DNA of 64,000 nucleotides, taken from positions 1 through 64,000 of the forward strand of contig DASXUL010000119.1 in NCBI GenBank assembly GCA_036504855.1, read 5' to 3'. Positions 23,863-35,068 of this stretch are shown piece after piece. Under the pieces are notes generated by a model. The model worked only from the letters and a program-made list of their open reading frames with translations, was not told where the DNA came from and did no database searches. The DNA is from DASXUL01 sp036504855. Its GTDB lineage: Bacteria > Armatimonadota > DTGP01 > JAKQQT01. A program made the translations under genes and the position numbers. Numbering within the stretch: position 1 is the stretch's first letter; the number at the start of each line of letters is the position of its first letter.

Positions 23863-25143
23863 ATGAAGGTCCTCGTCATTGGCGGCGGCGGGCGCGAACA
23901 CGCGCTCGCCTGGAAGATAGCGCGGAGCCCCGAAGTTTCGGAGGTTATCTGCGCGCCGGGCAATCCCGGCATGGCCCAGTTGGGCCGCTGCATCCCGTTG
24001 AAGCCCACGGACATCGACGGCATCCGCGCTCTCTGCAAGAGCGAGGGCGTCGGGCTTGCTGTGGTGGGCCCCGAATCCCCCCTCATCGCCGGCCTCGCCG
24101 ATGCGTTGCGCGCCGATGGCGTTCCCACGTTCGGCCCCGGCGCGGACGGGGCGCAGTTGGAGGGCTCGAAGGTCTTCTCGAAGGAGTTGTTCCGGAAGTA
24201 CGGCATCCCCAGCGCGCGCTTTGAGGCTTTCGATGATGCGGATGCGGCCGAAGCGGCCGCCCGCGCCTGGAACGGGCCCGTGGTGGTGAAAGCCGACGGC
24301 GAGGCCGCCGGCAAGGGCGTGCTGATGTGCGCCACGCCCAACGAAGCTGTGGCTGCAGTCGACGCGGTGATGCGGAAGCGCGCCTTCGGCGACGCCGGAC
24401 GCCGCATCGTTCTGGAGGAATGGCTGCAGGGAACGGAAATGAGCCTGTTCGCGCTCTGCGACGGCAAGTCCATCCTGCCGTTCCAGACGGCGCAGGATTA
24501 CAAGCGCGCCCTGGATGGCGACGCCGGGCCCAACACGGGCGGCATGGGCGCCGTTTCGCCGGTCCCCTTCGTCACGCCCGTGATGCTCCAGGCGGCGGTG
24601 GAGGAAGTGCTCCTGCCCACGGTCAAAGCCCTTCAGGCCGAGGGCATCGACTATCGAGGCTGCCTTTACGCCGGCTTGATGTGGACCGCAGATGGCTGGA
24701 AGCTGCTGGAATACAACTGCCGCTTCGGAGACCCGGAGACGCAGCCGCTTCTCTGCCGCATGGAGAGCGATCTCTTCCCGCTGCTGCTGGACTGCGCGCA
24801 GGGCGATCTAGGCCACCGGACCATCGCCTGGACGCCCGGCCCGGCCGCGTGCATCGTTGTGGCGGCCGGCGGTTATCCCGGCGCGTATGAAAAGGGCGCG
24901 GTGATCCGCGGCTTGAAACTGGCGGCCGAGATCGAGGGCGTGGAGATCTTCCACGCCGGAACCGCCAACAATGATCAGGGCCTGATCGTCACCAACGGGG
25001 GCCGCGTGCTCAACGTGGTGGCCACCGGCCAAAACTATAACGCCGCACTGGAGCGCGCCTACGAAGCCGTGGAACTCCTCGGCTTCACCGGCATGCAATA
25101 TCGAACCGACATCGGTAGAAACCTATCGGGAACCATCGAATAA
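23863..25143 (+). CDS. purD: Phosphoribosylamine-glycine ligase (PurD)
   Basis: Second step of purine synthesis: phosphoribosylamine plus glycine plus ATP to GAR. 426 residues, complete ATP-grasp enzyme: MKVLVIGGGGREHALAWKIA, GPESPLIAGLADALRADG, VVVKADGEAAGKGV, GPNTGGMGAVSPVPF and LEYNCRFGDPETQPLL. The ATG at 23863 is fixed by homology, with AGGATG upstream. It is followed by purB after an inverted-repeat element. Confidence 0.96.
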   Translation: MKVLVIGGGGREHALAWKIARSPEVSEVICAPGNPGMAQLGRCIPLKPTDIDGIRALCKSEGVGLAVVGPESPLIAGLADALRADGVPTFGPGADGAQLEGSKVFSKELFRKYGIPSARFEAFDDADAAEAAARAWNGPVVVKADGEAAGKGVLMCATPNEAVAAVDAVMRKRAFGDAGRRIVLEEWLQGTEMSLFALCDGKSILPFQTAQDYKRALDGDAGPNTGGMGAVSPVPFVTPVMLQAAVEEVLLPTVKALQAEGIDYRGCLYAGLMWTADGWKLLEYNCRFGDPETQPLLCRMESDLFPLLLDCAQGDLGHRTIAWTPGPAACIVVAAGGYPGAYEKGAVIRGLKLAAEIEGVEIFHAGTANNDQGLIVTNGGRVLNVVATGQNYNAALERAYEAVELLGFTGMQYRTDIGRNLSGTIE

Positions 25144-25202
25144 CCACAGAGACACAGAGGCACAGAGATCCGGATTCCTCTGTGTCTCTGTGCCTCTGTG
25201 GT
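25144..25202. repeat. Inverted repeat between purD and purB, 8-bp-period variant
   Basis: The left arm CCACAGAG, ACACAGAGG, CACAGAG and the right arm CTCTGTGTCTCTGTG, CCTCTGTGG form a stem of about 25 bp around ATCCGGATT. The period is about 8 and not 7. It starts immediately after the purD stop and ends 16 bases before the purB ATG. The mRNA stem would be very stable. Confidence 0.85.
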
Positions 25203-25218
25203 AAATAGGACTGAAAGC

Positions 25219-26511
25219 ATGATTGCACGTTACTCGCTGCCCGAGATGGCGGCGGTATGGAGTGAAGACAACAAGTTTCGCACGTGGCTGGAGGTCGAAC
25301 TGGCCGTGGCCGACGCGCTGGCTGAGATCGGCGAGATCCCGGCCGAGGCCGCCCGCGTGATGCGCGAGAAGGGCCGCGTGGATGCCGACGAGATCGCGGA
25401 GATTGAGAAGACCACCGACCACGACGTGATCGCGTTCATCAAGTGCGCCACCCGGGATATGGGAGAGGCCGAGTCCTACTTCCACCACGGCGTGACGTCC
25501 ACCGACATCGTCGATACCGCGCAGGCGCTCCAGTTGCGCCAGGCGTGCGACCTGTTGCTCTGTCGCCTCGACGAGTGGGAGGCCGCGCTGGTGAAGCGCG
25601 CCCGTGAGCACAAGTACACGCTTCAGATCGGTCGTACTCACGGCGTGCATGGCGAGCCCGTCACCTTCGGCCTGAAGCTGGCCGTGTGGGTGGCGGAGGT
25701 TCGCCGCAACATCGACCGCCTCCAGCACGCTCGCAAGAACATCGCCGTGGGCCAGATCTCCGGCGCCGTGGGCACCTACGCCAATATTGACCCGCGCGTG
25801 GAGGAGATCGCATGCCGCATGCTCGGTCTCGAAGCCTCCCCCGCTTCCACGCAGACCCTCCAGCGCGATCGCCACGCCGAACTGCTTACCACGTTCGCGA
25901 TCATCGGAGGCAGCCTGGAGAAGATGGCCACGGAAGTGCGCAACCTTCAGCGGACCGATATTCTGGAGGCTGAGGAGTTCTTCAAGCCGGGACAGCGGGG
26001 CAGCTCCGCGATGCCCCACAAGCGCAACCCGATCACCGCGGAGCGCGTTGCCGGCCTCTCGCGCCTCCTGCGGGGCAACGCCCTCGCCGCCATGGAGAAC
26101 CAGGCCCTCTGGCACGAGCGGGACATCACGCATTCCAGCGTGGAGCGCGTGATTCTGCCGGATTCCTGCCTCTGCCTGGACTACATGCTCTACAAGTTCA
26201 CGGACGTCATCGACCGCCTCATCGTCTACCCCGAGAACATGATGCACAACATCGAGCGCACCAAGGGCCTGGTGGTCTCCCAGCGCGTTATGCTGGCCCT
26301 CACCGAGAAGGGCATGAGCCGCGAGGACTCCTACAAGACCGTGCAGAAAAACGCCCTGGCCGCCTGGAACGGCGAGAGCGATTTCCGCGCCAACCTGGAG
26401 GCGGACCCCGCCGTGCAGCAGCATCTTACCAGCGCCGACATGGATGAGTTATTCGATTATCGCTACTTCACCCGCCACCTGGGCCGGGTTTTTGACAGAT
26501 TGGGTATTTGA
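25219..26511 (+). CDS. purB: Adenylosuccinate lyase (PurB)
   Basis: 430 residues. It acts twice in purine synthesis, on SAICAR and on adenylosuccinate, releasing fumarate. The fumarase/aspartase-superfamily signature GSSAMPHKRNPI is present near residue 260, as are GRTHGVHGEPVTFGLK with the catalytic His and TSTDIVDTAQALQLRQ. ATG 25219 (MIARYSLPEM) is the family start. It is flanked on both sides by inverted repeats. Confidence 0.97.
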   Translation: MIARYSLPEMAAVWSEDNKFRTWLEVELAVADALAEIGEIPAEAARVMREKGRVDADEIAEIEKTTDHDVIAFIKCATRDMGEAESYFHHGVTSTDIVDTAQALQLRQACDLLLCRLDEWEAALVKRAREHKYTLQIGRTHGVHGEPVTFGLKLAVWVAEVRRNIDRLQHARKNIAVGQISGAVGTYANIDPRVEEIACRMLGLEASPASTQTLQRDRHAELLTTFAIIGGSLEKMATEVRNLQRTDILEAEEFFKPGQRGSSAMPHKRNPITAERVAGLSRLLRGNALAAMENQALWHERDITHSSVERVILPDSCLCLDYMLYKFTDVIDRLIVYPENMMHNIERTKGLVVSQRVMLALTEKGMSREDSYKTVQKNALAAWNGESDFRANLEADPAVQQHLTSADMDELFDYRYFTRHLGRVFDRLGI

Positions 26512-26588
26512 GCCATCAGCCGTCAGCCGTCAGCCATCAGCCCCGGAATCGGGATCTGGTCGCTGACGGCTGACCGCTGGCGGCTGAG
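26512..26588. repeat. Heptad-armed inverted repeat, copy 8 (purB/purS)
   Basis: The left arm is AGCCATC, AGCCGTC, AGCCGTC, AGCCATC. The right arm is GCTGACG, GCTGACC, GCTGGCG, GCTGAGG. The core is CCCGGAATCGGG. It begins directly after the purB stop and ends about 10 bases before the purS ATG; GAGGAGCT at its end may act as the purS ribosome binding site. Confidence 0.85.
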
Positions 26589-26598
26589 GAGCTATTGA

Positions 26599-26835
26599 AT
26601 GCCGAAAGCAAAAGTCTATATCACGCTGAAGTCCGCGATCCTGGATGCGCAGGGGCAGACCGTTAAGGGCGCCCTGGAGCATCTGGGGTTCGCCGGCATT
26701 GAGGATGTGCGCGTGGGCAAGTACATCCAGATCGAACTGCCGGAAGGCGCCGGCGAGGCCGAGGTGAAGTCCATGTGTGACCGCCTGCTGGCTAACCCTG
26801 TGCTGGAAGAGTACCGGTTCGAGGTGACGGAGTAG
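26599..26835 (+). CDS. purS: Phosphoribosylformylglycinamidine synthase subunit PurS
   Basis: 78 residues, normal. PurS bridges PurQ and PurL in the three-part FGAM synthase. Conserved: KVYITLKSAILDAQGQTVKG, then VRVGKYIQIEL. GAGGAG lies 7 bases upstream of the ATG. Its TAG overlaps the GTG of the next gene by one base. Confidence 0.95.
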   Translation: MPKAKVYITLKSAILDAQGQTVKGALEHLGFAGIEDVRVGKYIQIELPEGAGEAEVKSMCDRLLANPVLEEYRFEVTE

Positions 26836-27467
26836 TGGCCAAATCCAGGCTCGGCAAGTGGCGGGAGGCGGCGACCTCCATGCACCCGGCCGGGTGGCTG
26901 TGGGCGTTCATGCACAAGAACCCCACACCGGGCCGGTTCGACCTGCTCTACAAGCTCGGCAAGGGTGACCCGTGGCGCACGGACAATGCGCCGTATGAGG
27001 AAACCAAGCGAGCTGACCTGCTCTCGCTTCTGCGTTCGAAGTATGTTTCCATCCTGGACGCCGGTTGCGGAACGGGCAACGTGACCCGCCTTCTGGCGGA
27101 GCGAGGCCCTGTGCTGGGAGTGGACGCTTCACACGTTGCCATCGAGCGAGCCATCTCACTGGGCGGAGACGGCGTGCGTTATGAAACGGGCGACCTGCGC
27201 ACGTGCCCCCTCCCGGAAGGGGTGGATCTGATCGTCGCCAGTGAGGTGCTGTATTATCTCACGGACGCCGACCGTCAGCCGGTGATCAGCCGGCTGGCCG
27301 ATGCGCTGGCGCCGGCCGGGCACTTCGTGGTGGCTGGCGGCAAGGGGGACGACCGCGTGATTCCGCTTCTGGAGGCGCGGGCAGACCTGCATATGGCGGG
27401 CGAAGTGGTTCGCGAGGGCGACGTTTGGCGCCCGTATCGCATCGTGAATTTCGAGAAACAGGGCTAG
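26835..27467 (+). CDS. Class I SAM-dependent methyltransferase (NodS-like)
   Basis: 210 residues. Motif I is LDAGCGTGNVTRLLAERG, followed by LGVDASHVAIERA, then LIVASEVLYYLTDADR as motif II. The pattern ASEVLYYL resembles the NodS/SAM-methyltransferase group. The substrate is unknown. It is placed between purS and purQ with a one-base stop-start overlap (TAGTG), so it is co-translated with purine genes, an unusual position. GTG 26835 is the longest start; ATG 26880 is another option. Confidence 0.85.
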   Translation: MAKSRLGKWREAATSMHPAGWLWAFMHKNPTPGRFDLLYKLGKGDPWRTDNAPYEETKRADLLSLLRSKYVSILDAGCGTGNVTRLLAERGPVLGVDASHVAIERAISLGGDGVRYETGDLRTCPLPEGVDLIVASEVLYYLTDADRQPVISRLADALAPAGHFVVAGGKGDDRVIPLLEARADLHMAGEVVREGDVWRPYRIVNFEKQG

Positions 27468-27537
27468 CCGGGAGCGCGGCGGCGAGAGCACCGGGCTCCG
27501 CGCCGATCCTGTGTAGCGTATTATCGGGGGAAGAGTT

Positions 27538-28224
27538 ATGACATTTGGCGTGATCATATTCCCGGGCAGTAATTGTGACATGGATGCCGTGCACGCGGTA
27601 ACCGACGTCATGGGCCAGGAAGCGAAGGCGATCTGGCACGAGGAGACGAGCCTGGGCGGCGTGGACGCTGTCATCGTGCCCGGCGGGTTCTCCTATGGCG
27701 ACTACCTCCGTTGCGGGGCCATCGCGCGGTTCAGCCCCATCATGGAGGCGGTTCGCGCTCACGCGGCCGAGGGAAAGCCGGTGATCGGCATCTGCAACGG
27801 CTTCCAGATCCTCACCGAGGCGCACCTGCTTCCGGGCGCCCTGCACCGCAACGAGGGCCTCCAGTTCCTCTGCCAGCCGGTCTATCTGCGCGTTGAGAAC
27901 AACGACACCGTCTTCACCCGCGCCTACAAGAAGGGGCAGGTGATCCAGCTTCCCATCGCGCACAACGAGGGCAACTTCTTCGTTGAGAAGGACGAGGCCC
28001 TGAAGCTGGAAACCGAGCGCCGCGTGGTGTTCCGCTACTGCGATCCGGAAGGCCGCGTTTCCGAGGATGCGAACCCGAACGGCAGCCTGAACAACATCGC
28101 CGGCATCATCAACGAAGCGGGCAACGTGCTGGGAATGATGCCCCACCCCGAACGCGCCTGCGAGCTTCTGCTCGGCAGCGAGGACGGCAAGGGCGTGTTC
28201 GAAAGCCTGGCGGCTTCGACTTAG
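27538..28224 (+). CDS. purQ: Phosphoribosylformylglycinamidine synthase subunit PurQ
   Basis: 228 residues, class I glutamine amidotransferase that supplies ammonia to PurL. The nucleophile Cys is in GICNGFQILTEA (about residue 86), and the His and Glu are in MMPHPERACE. The N-terminal PGSNCDMDAVHAV is typical. GGGGGAAGAG lies 6 bases upstream. The order purS-methyltransferase-purQ-small protein-purL suggests one transcript. Confidence 0.97.
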   Translation: MTFGVIIFPGSNCDMDAVHAVTDVMGQEAKAIWHEETSLGGVDAVIVPGGFSYGDYLRCGAIARFSPIMEAVRAHAAEGKPVIGICNGFQILTEAHLLPGALHRNEGLQFLCQPVYLRVENNDTVFTRAYKKGQVIQLPIAHNEGNFFVEKDEALKLETERRVVFRYCDPEGRVSEDANPNGSLNNIAGIINEAGNVLGMMPHPERACELLLGSEDGKGVFESLAAST

Positions 28225-28234
28225 GATTGTTCGC

Positions 28235-28483
28235 ATGGGTGACCCGATGACTGAGCCTGAAAGGCGACATTTCAAGCGCTGGGCCATCTGCCTGGTGAAT
28301 GCGGATTACGAGGGGTCTCTCGAACGACGCAAGGTCTACGAGGTGCTTCCCGCCGTGCCGGGAGAAAACGGGCTGATCCGCGTGATCGACGAATCCGGCG
28401 AGGACTACCTCTACCCGTCCCAGATGTTTGCGCCGCTGGATCTGCCCGCCGCCGTGGAGTATGCACTTCTGGCGGCAGGCTGA
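28235..28483 (+). CDS. Small conserved-looking protein between purQ and purL
   Basis: 82 residues. RHFKRWAICLVNADYEGSLE, then KVYEVLPAVPGENGLIRVID and ESGEDYLYPSQMFAPLDLP. The DYLYP.....LD.P pattern resembles small proteins found beside many genes and annotated as hypothetical. An SH3-like beta fold is plausible but not proven. AGGAT lies 8 bases before ATG 28235; ATG 28247 is a second option. It is 10 bases downstream of purQ, so co-transcribed. Confidence 0.7.
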   Translation: MGDPMTEPERRHFKRWAICLVNADYEGSLERRKVYEVLPAVPGENGLIRVIDESGEDYLYPSQMFAPLDLPAAVEYALLAAG

Positions 28484-28560
28484 CGTCCTGATGCGCCGTT
28501 GTCCCCTATGTTGGCGGGCCGCTTTCGCGGCGTCAAACGCCATTTGACAGTGAACAAGAT

Positions 28561-30819
<2,259 letters not shown>

Positions 30820-30827
30820 GTGAACGA

Positions 30828-30856
30828 GAACGGCCCGCCGACGAGGCGGGCCGTTC
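30828..30856 (+). terminator. Hairpin after purL
   Basis: GAACGGCCCGCC (30828-30839) and GGCGGGCCGTTC (30845-30856), a perfect 12-bp stem with loop GACGA, 8 bases after the stop. Only TGTCAT follows, so T-richness is poor. It probably ends the purine operon. The next 40 bases contain GGCGCCTG repeats. Confidence 0.75.
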
Positions 30857-30909
30857 TGTCATATCAAGCGCCTGTGGCGCCTGGCGCCTGGCGCCGGGGA
30901 TCCTTTGGT

Positions 30910-32175
30910 CTACTGCACCCGGATAGGTAGGCCGGCGGAACTGAGCTGTGCCTCGGTGGCCTTGGCGCCTTCGAGCGACGCGAAAGCGCCGACCTGGATG
31001 TAAATCTTATCGCCTTCCGGGCGGACGTAGGGCAGGAAGCCCATCCGCTTCAACCGCGCCACCATCTTCTCCTCGTCGGCGGCGTTGATTGGGCCAACCT
31101 GGATCTTCGTGAGGGTGTCTGGCGCGGGCGGCGGCGGCGCTGTTGAGTTCGAAACGCCGGACTCGCTCACAGCGGGCGCGGGCGGCGCGGAGAGCGACGA
31201 AGCATTCCGGAACAGGGCCAGCCCGCCGGCGACTACGGCGATTACGAGCAGCGCCCCCAGTACCGTGGTCCACGGCACGGAGCGCGGCGCGGACCGGGAG
31301 GGCGCCGATTCGTAATAGGCCGTGTCAAGCGCGCCGGCCCGACGAGGTTCGGGCGGCGGCGCGTCTCCCACACGAGCGAAGTCGGCCCACTGCGGCGCTG
31401 TGAGGGCGTCCGGCGATTCCGGGTTGATCAGGCCGCGCACCCGCTGGATCACGGAGGGCGGCGTGCCCTGGGGAAACACCTCGGTGCGCGGAACGCCAAC
31501 CGGATCCGGCAGGCCTCCGGCCAGCATCTGGGCCACCAGGAGCCCGAGGCACTGCATATCGCGGCGGCGGGGGTCGGGGTGCAGGAAGCCGGGACGAGTG
31601 GGCCACGGTTGCGGCGGGCCGGAGATGGCCTGGGCTGCGGCGATGCCCAGCCCGAGATCTGTCAGGACGACGCGTCCGTCTGCATCCACGCGGATCGTCT
31701 CCGCGTTCAGCCACCCATGAGCCCACCCAGATGCATGGGCCTGCGCCAGCGCCTCGGCGGCCAGCGACGAGATGCGCATAGCCTCCTCCAGCGGGATCGC
31801 CCCGTCGGATTCCAGAATCTCGCGGATCGTTCGTCCCGTCGGGAGGTCTGTTGCCACATACGCAGCTTCGCCTGTGCTGCGATAGGCGCGGATGGCCGGA
31901 AACGCAGAGGAAGAAAGACGCTGCGTCTGGTAGCCAGCCTCTGCGAACCAATCCAGTGCAGCGCGCACGCGCTCGCGGCTCAAGCGCTCCGTCGGCCACA
32001 ACACCGCCAGCCTCACGGCGTTACCGGTATCCCGCTCGACCGCTCGATAGACCGCCCATGGCAACGCGCTGGCCAACCGCTCGGCCCCATCGAACGCGTC
32101 GAAGTTGATTTCCGATTCCCTCGCCAATTTCTCGCCCTCGGGTTCATTCTTCCACGTCCGCGCACAATTTGCCAA
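30910..32175 (-). CDS. Pseudokinase with transmembrane segment and C-terminal SPOR domain
   Basis: 421 residues in the longest frame. Residues 25-260 have a protein-kinase-like fold outline, but the catalytic loop reads HGWLNAETIRVD instead of HRDLKPEN and the DFG motif reads TDLGLG, so the catalytic Asp is missing. Residues 305-327 (VPWTTVLGALLVIAVVAGGL) are one membrane segment. After a Pro/Ser linker, residues 350-421 form a SPOR domain (KIQVGPINAADEEKMV, YIQVGAFASLEGAKATEAQL), which usually binds denuded peptidoglycan at the septum. The likely role is a cell-wall or division-linked sensor. TTG 32127 with GAGGGCGAG upstream is a better start than TTG 32175. Confidence 0.82.
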   Translation of the reverse strand: MANCARTWKNEPEGEKLARESEINFDAFDGAERLASALPWAVYRAVERDTGNAVRLAVLWPTERLSRERVRAALDWFAEAGYQTQRLSSSAFPAIRAYRSTGEAAYVATDLPTGRTIREILESDGAIPLEEAMRISSLAAEALAQAHASGWAHGWLNAETIRVDADGRVVLTDLGLGIAAAQAISGPPQPWPTRPGFLHPDPRRRDMQCLGLLVAQMLAGGLPDPVGVPRTEVFPQGTPPSVIQRVRGLINPESPDALTAPQWADFARVGDAPPPEPRRAGALDTAYYESAPSRSAPRSVPWTTVLGALLVIAVVAGGLALFRNASSLSAPPAPAVSESGVSNSTAPPPPAPDTLTKIQVGPINAADEEKMVARLKRMGFLPYVRPEGDKIYIQVGAFASLEGAKATEAQLSSAGLPIRVQ

Positions 32176-32467
32176 CAGAAGGGGCAGCCCTAAGAGCAGG
32201 CGGCCGCTGCGAGTCGTATCCCCCGCCGCCTACCGCCCCGGGAATCAGAGCCGAAGCCGCCCGCGGCGATCTACGTATAGCCAGTTGACGGGTGGGGTCG
32301 AAGGCGGCTGGACGCCGCCCTGAAGGTTGGCTGGCGCACAGGGAGGGTAGAGCGATATCATGTGAACCGTACCTGGCAGGCGCTTGGTTTGCCTCTTATT
32401 GGGCGATCGGAACCCCGCCAGTGTTGCGCCCTCCGCTGCGGCGCACGAACGAGACTGAGAGAACGCG
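32176..32467. other. Divergent intergenic region before the mgtA-like gene
   Basis: No gene seen. A GGCGGC/GCCGCC hairpin (about 32304-32322), and TATCAT near 32355 as a possible plus-strand -10. I looked for an M-box magnesium riboswitch and did not find its conserved segments. GAGAGAACGCG lies just before the mgtA start. Confidence 0.35.
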
Positions 32468-35026
32468 ATGAAGCAACCGGCGCTGGAGTCATTGTTCCAG
32501 GAACTGAAGTCCTCCCCTTCCGGCCTCTCGACCAGCGAGGCGGGGCGCCGGCTCGCGAAGGCGGGTCCGAACGAGCCCGTCATCACGCGAAAGGACTCGG
32601 TTTGGCGGCAGCTATGGCGTCCGTTCGCCAGCCCTCTAGTCGCCGTCTTGCTGGTGGCCAGCGTGCTTTCGGCCGCGCTGGGGGAGGCCGCCAATGCGGC
32701 GCTGGTGGCCGCCATTGTCGTCATCAGCGGCTTGCTCAGCTTCTTCCAATCTCACCAGTCCCAACTGGCCGCCGAGAAGCTGCGCGCCGTCATCGCCCCA
32801 ACCGCCGCCGCATTGCGCGACGGGGCCTTCAAAGAGATCCACCGTCGCGACCTCGTGCCGGGCGATGTGGTGCGGTTGGGGCCTGGAGACCTCGTGCCCG
32901 CCGATGTGCGGCTGATCGAAGCCACCGGCCTCCACGTTCAGCAGGCGGCGCTCACCGGCGAATCGATGCCGGTTGGCAAAGAGGCGGCGCCAGACGGGCT
33001 GGAGGTCGCGTCCGAGGCGGAGGCGCCCAATCGGGCGTTCCTCGGCACTTCCGTGGTGAGCGGGTCGGGCACGGCCCTCGTGACCGCAACCGGCCCTTCC
33101 ACGATGTTCGGAGACATCGCGGCCCGCCTGGCGACGCGCCGGCCCGAGACCGATTTCGACCGGGGCATACGCGAGCTCAGCATCTTCATCACGCGGGTCG
33201 TCTTCTTTCTCGTGCTGTTCGTGTTTATCGTCAGCGTCTCGTTCCACCACAACACGATGCAGTCGCTGCTCTTTGCCGTCGCGCTGGCCGTGGGGCTCAC
33301 CCCGGAGTTTCTGCCCGCTATCACCACGATTACGCTATCGCGCGGCGCGGTCCGCATGGCGAAACACCAGGTCATCGTGAAAAACCTCGCCGCCATTGAA
33401 AACCTCGGCAGCATCGACGTTCTCTGCAGCGACAAGACCGGAACGCTGACCACAGGCGAGATGACGCTTGTCGATCACGTGGGGCCGTCTGGACAGAAGG
33501 ACGATCACGTCTTTACGCTCGCCTACCTCAGCAGTCTCCACGCCACGGATATCGACCACCCATTCACAGCGCCCGCCTCGGTCGCGCGCGGCCTCAACCC
33601 CCTCGATGCGGCCATCCAGGTCGCCGGCCACCCTGACGTGCACTCCTACACGAAGGTCGCCGAGGCGCCCTTTGACTTCGAGCGTCGACGCGCCTCGCTG
33701 GTGGTGAAGCAGGGCGATAGCTGCACGATGATCACAGTTGGGGCGCCGGAGAGCGTCATCGACGTTTGCAGCGGCTCTGAGACCTCCGGCGTAACTGCGC
33801 CGTGGGATGCCGCGGCTCGCGCCGCGGCGGAAACCACATTCCTTGGTCTCAGCGGCAAGGGCTACCGCGTGATCGCCGTCGCTTTCCGCACGGTTCCGCA
33901 TCAGAATGCCTACGGGCCGGCAGACGAGGTCGGGTTAACGCTGGCCGGCTTCATGTCCTTTGTGGATCCGCCGCGCGAGGGGGCGGCGGAAGCCGTTGCG
34001 ACGATGCGCCGTGATGGCGTGGAGATCAAGATCCTGACGGGCGACAACGACCTCGTGGCGCGTCACCTGTGTGAGCAGGTGGGTCTGACGGGTGCAGACG
34101 TGGTCCTCGGCGCCGACCTGGACAGGATGGGCGATGACGCCCTGGCGGCGGTGGCCGAAAGGACAACCGTATTCGCGCGGGTGTCTCCCGCTCAGAAAAA
34201 CCGGATCATCCTCGCGCTGAAGCGACGCAGCCACGTGGTGGGCTTCCTGGGGGACGGCATCAACGATGCGCCATCTCTGCATGCCGCCGATGTGGGCATC
34301 TCCGTGGCCTCGGCGACGGATGTTGCGAAGGACGCCGCGGATATCGTTCTGCTGCAACCCGGTCTCGACAGCTTGCACAGTGGCATCATCGAGGGGCGCA
34401 AGGCGTTCAGCAACGTGATGAAGTACCTGTTGATGGGCGTGAGCTCGAACTTCGGGAATATGCTGAGCATGGCGGGCGCCGCGGTGTTCCTGCCGTTCCT
34501 CCCCATGCTGCCCAGCCAGGTCCTGCTGAACAACTTCCTCTATGACTGCTCGCAGATCACGATCCCGACCGATGACGTTGACCCGGATTACGTGCAGAAG
34601 CCGCGGCGGTGGGATCTGTCGATCATCCGCGACTTCATGGTTACCATCGGCCCTGTGAGCTCGCTGTACGACTTTCTGACGTTCTACGTGCTGCTCAAAG
34701 TGTTCCACGCTCAGGAGGCGCTGTTCCACACGGGCTGGTTCGTGGAATCGTTGGCGACGCAGACCCTCGTCATTTTCGTGATCCGCACCACAGCCAACCC
34801 GCTTCGCAGCCGGCCCAGCAGACCGCTGGTAGCCACGATTCTGGCGGCCATCTGCGTGGGCATCGCGCTTCCCTATTCGCCGGTATCGCGCATGCTGGGC
34901 TTTACGCCCCTGCCGGCCGGTTTCCTGCTGTTCCTGATTGTCGCCACGGCGACCTATCTGCTGCTTGTACAGGGCGCGAAGCAGCTTCTGTTCCGCCGCG
35001 CGGCGGCGGGCATGGCGGCCCGCTGA
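32468..35026 (+). CDS. mgtA: Magnesium-translocating P-type ATPase (MgtA-type)
   Basis: 852 residues, P-IIIB ATPase length. An N-terminal cation-ATPase domain is followed by TM pairs (SPLVAVLLVASVLSAAL). The actuator motif is QQAALTGESMPVGK. VALAVGLTPEFLPAI is the TM4 region typical of MgtA/MgtB. The phosphorylation site CSDKTGTLTTGE has Asp 322, and the hinge is GFLGDGINDAPSLHAADVGI. A set of C-terminal TMs begins near residue 640 and includes LLNNFLYDCSQITIPTDDVD. It imports Mg2+ across the inner membrane. No regulator or riboswitch was identified next to it. The SorC-type regulator downstream is convergent. Confidence 0.92.
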   Translation: MKQPALESLFQELKSSPSGLSTSEAGRRLAKAGPNEPVITRKDSVWRQLWRPFASPLVAVLLVASVLSAALGEAANAALVAAIVVISGLLSFFQSHQSQLAAEKLRAVIAPTAAALRDGAFKEIHRRDLVPGDVVRLGPGDLVPADVRLIEATGLHVQQAALTGESMPVGKEAAPDGLEVASEAEAPNRAFLGTSVVSGSGTALVTATGPSTMFGDIAARLATRRPETDFDRGIRELSIFITRVVFFLVLFVFIVSVSFHHNTMQSLLFAVALAVGLTPEFLPAITTITLSRGAVRMAKHQVIVKNLAAIENLGSIDVLCSDKTGTLTTGEMTLVDHVGPSGQKDDHVFTLAYLSSLHATDIDHPFTAPASVARGLNPLDAAIQVAGHPDVHSYTKVAEAPFDFERRRASLVVKQGDSCTMITVGAPESVIDVCSGSETSGVTAPWDAAARAAAETTFLGLSGKGYRVIAVAFRTVPHQNAYGPADEVGLTLAGFMSFVDPPREGAAEAVATMRRDGVEIKILTGDNDLVARHLCEQVGLTGADVVLGADLDRMGDDALAAVAERTTVFARVSPAQKNRIILALKRRSHVVGFLGDGINDAPSLHAADVGISVASATDVAKDAADIVLLQPGLDSLHSGIIEGRKAFSNVMKYLLMGVSSNFGNMLSMAGAAVFLPFLPMLPSQVLLNNFLYDCSQITIPTDDVDPDYVQKPRRWDLSIIRDFMVTIGPVSSLYDFLTFYVLLKVFHAQEALFHTGWFVESLATQTLVIFVIRTTANPLRSRPSRPLVATILAAICVGIALPYSPVSRMLGFTPLPAGFLLFLIVATATYLLLVQGAKQLLFRRAAAGMAAR

Positions 35027-35068
35027 CGCGCCGAAAACATGGGCGGCGCGCTTAACCGCACGAAGCGC

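Noticed and set aside
30858..30900. GGCGCCTG repeats after purL as a regulatory array
   Set aside because: Only three or four short GC units; they could be chance or a minor satellite.
32176..32467. M-box magnesium riboswitch before the mgtA-like gene
   Set aside because: The conserved core segments of the M-box could not be found in the 292-base region.
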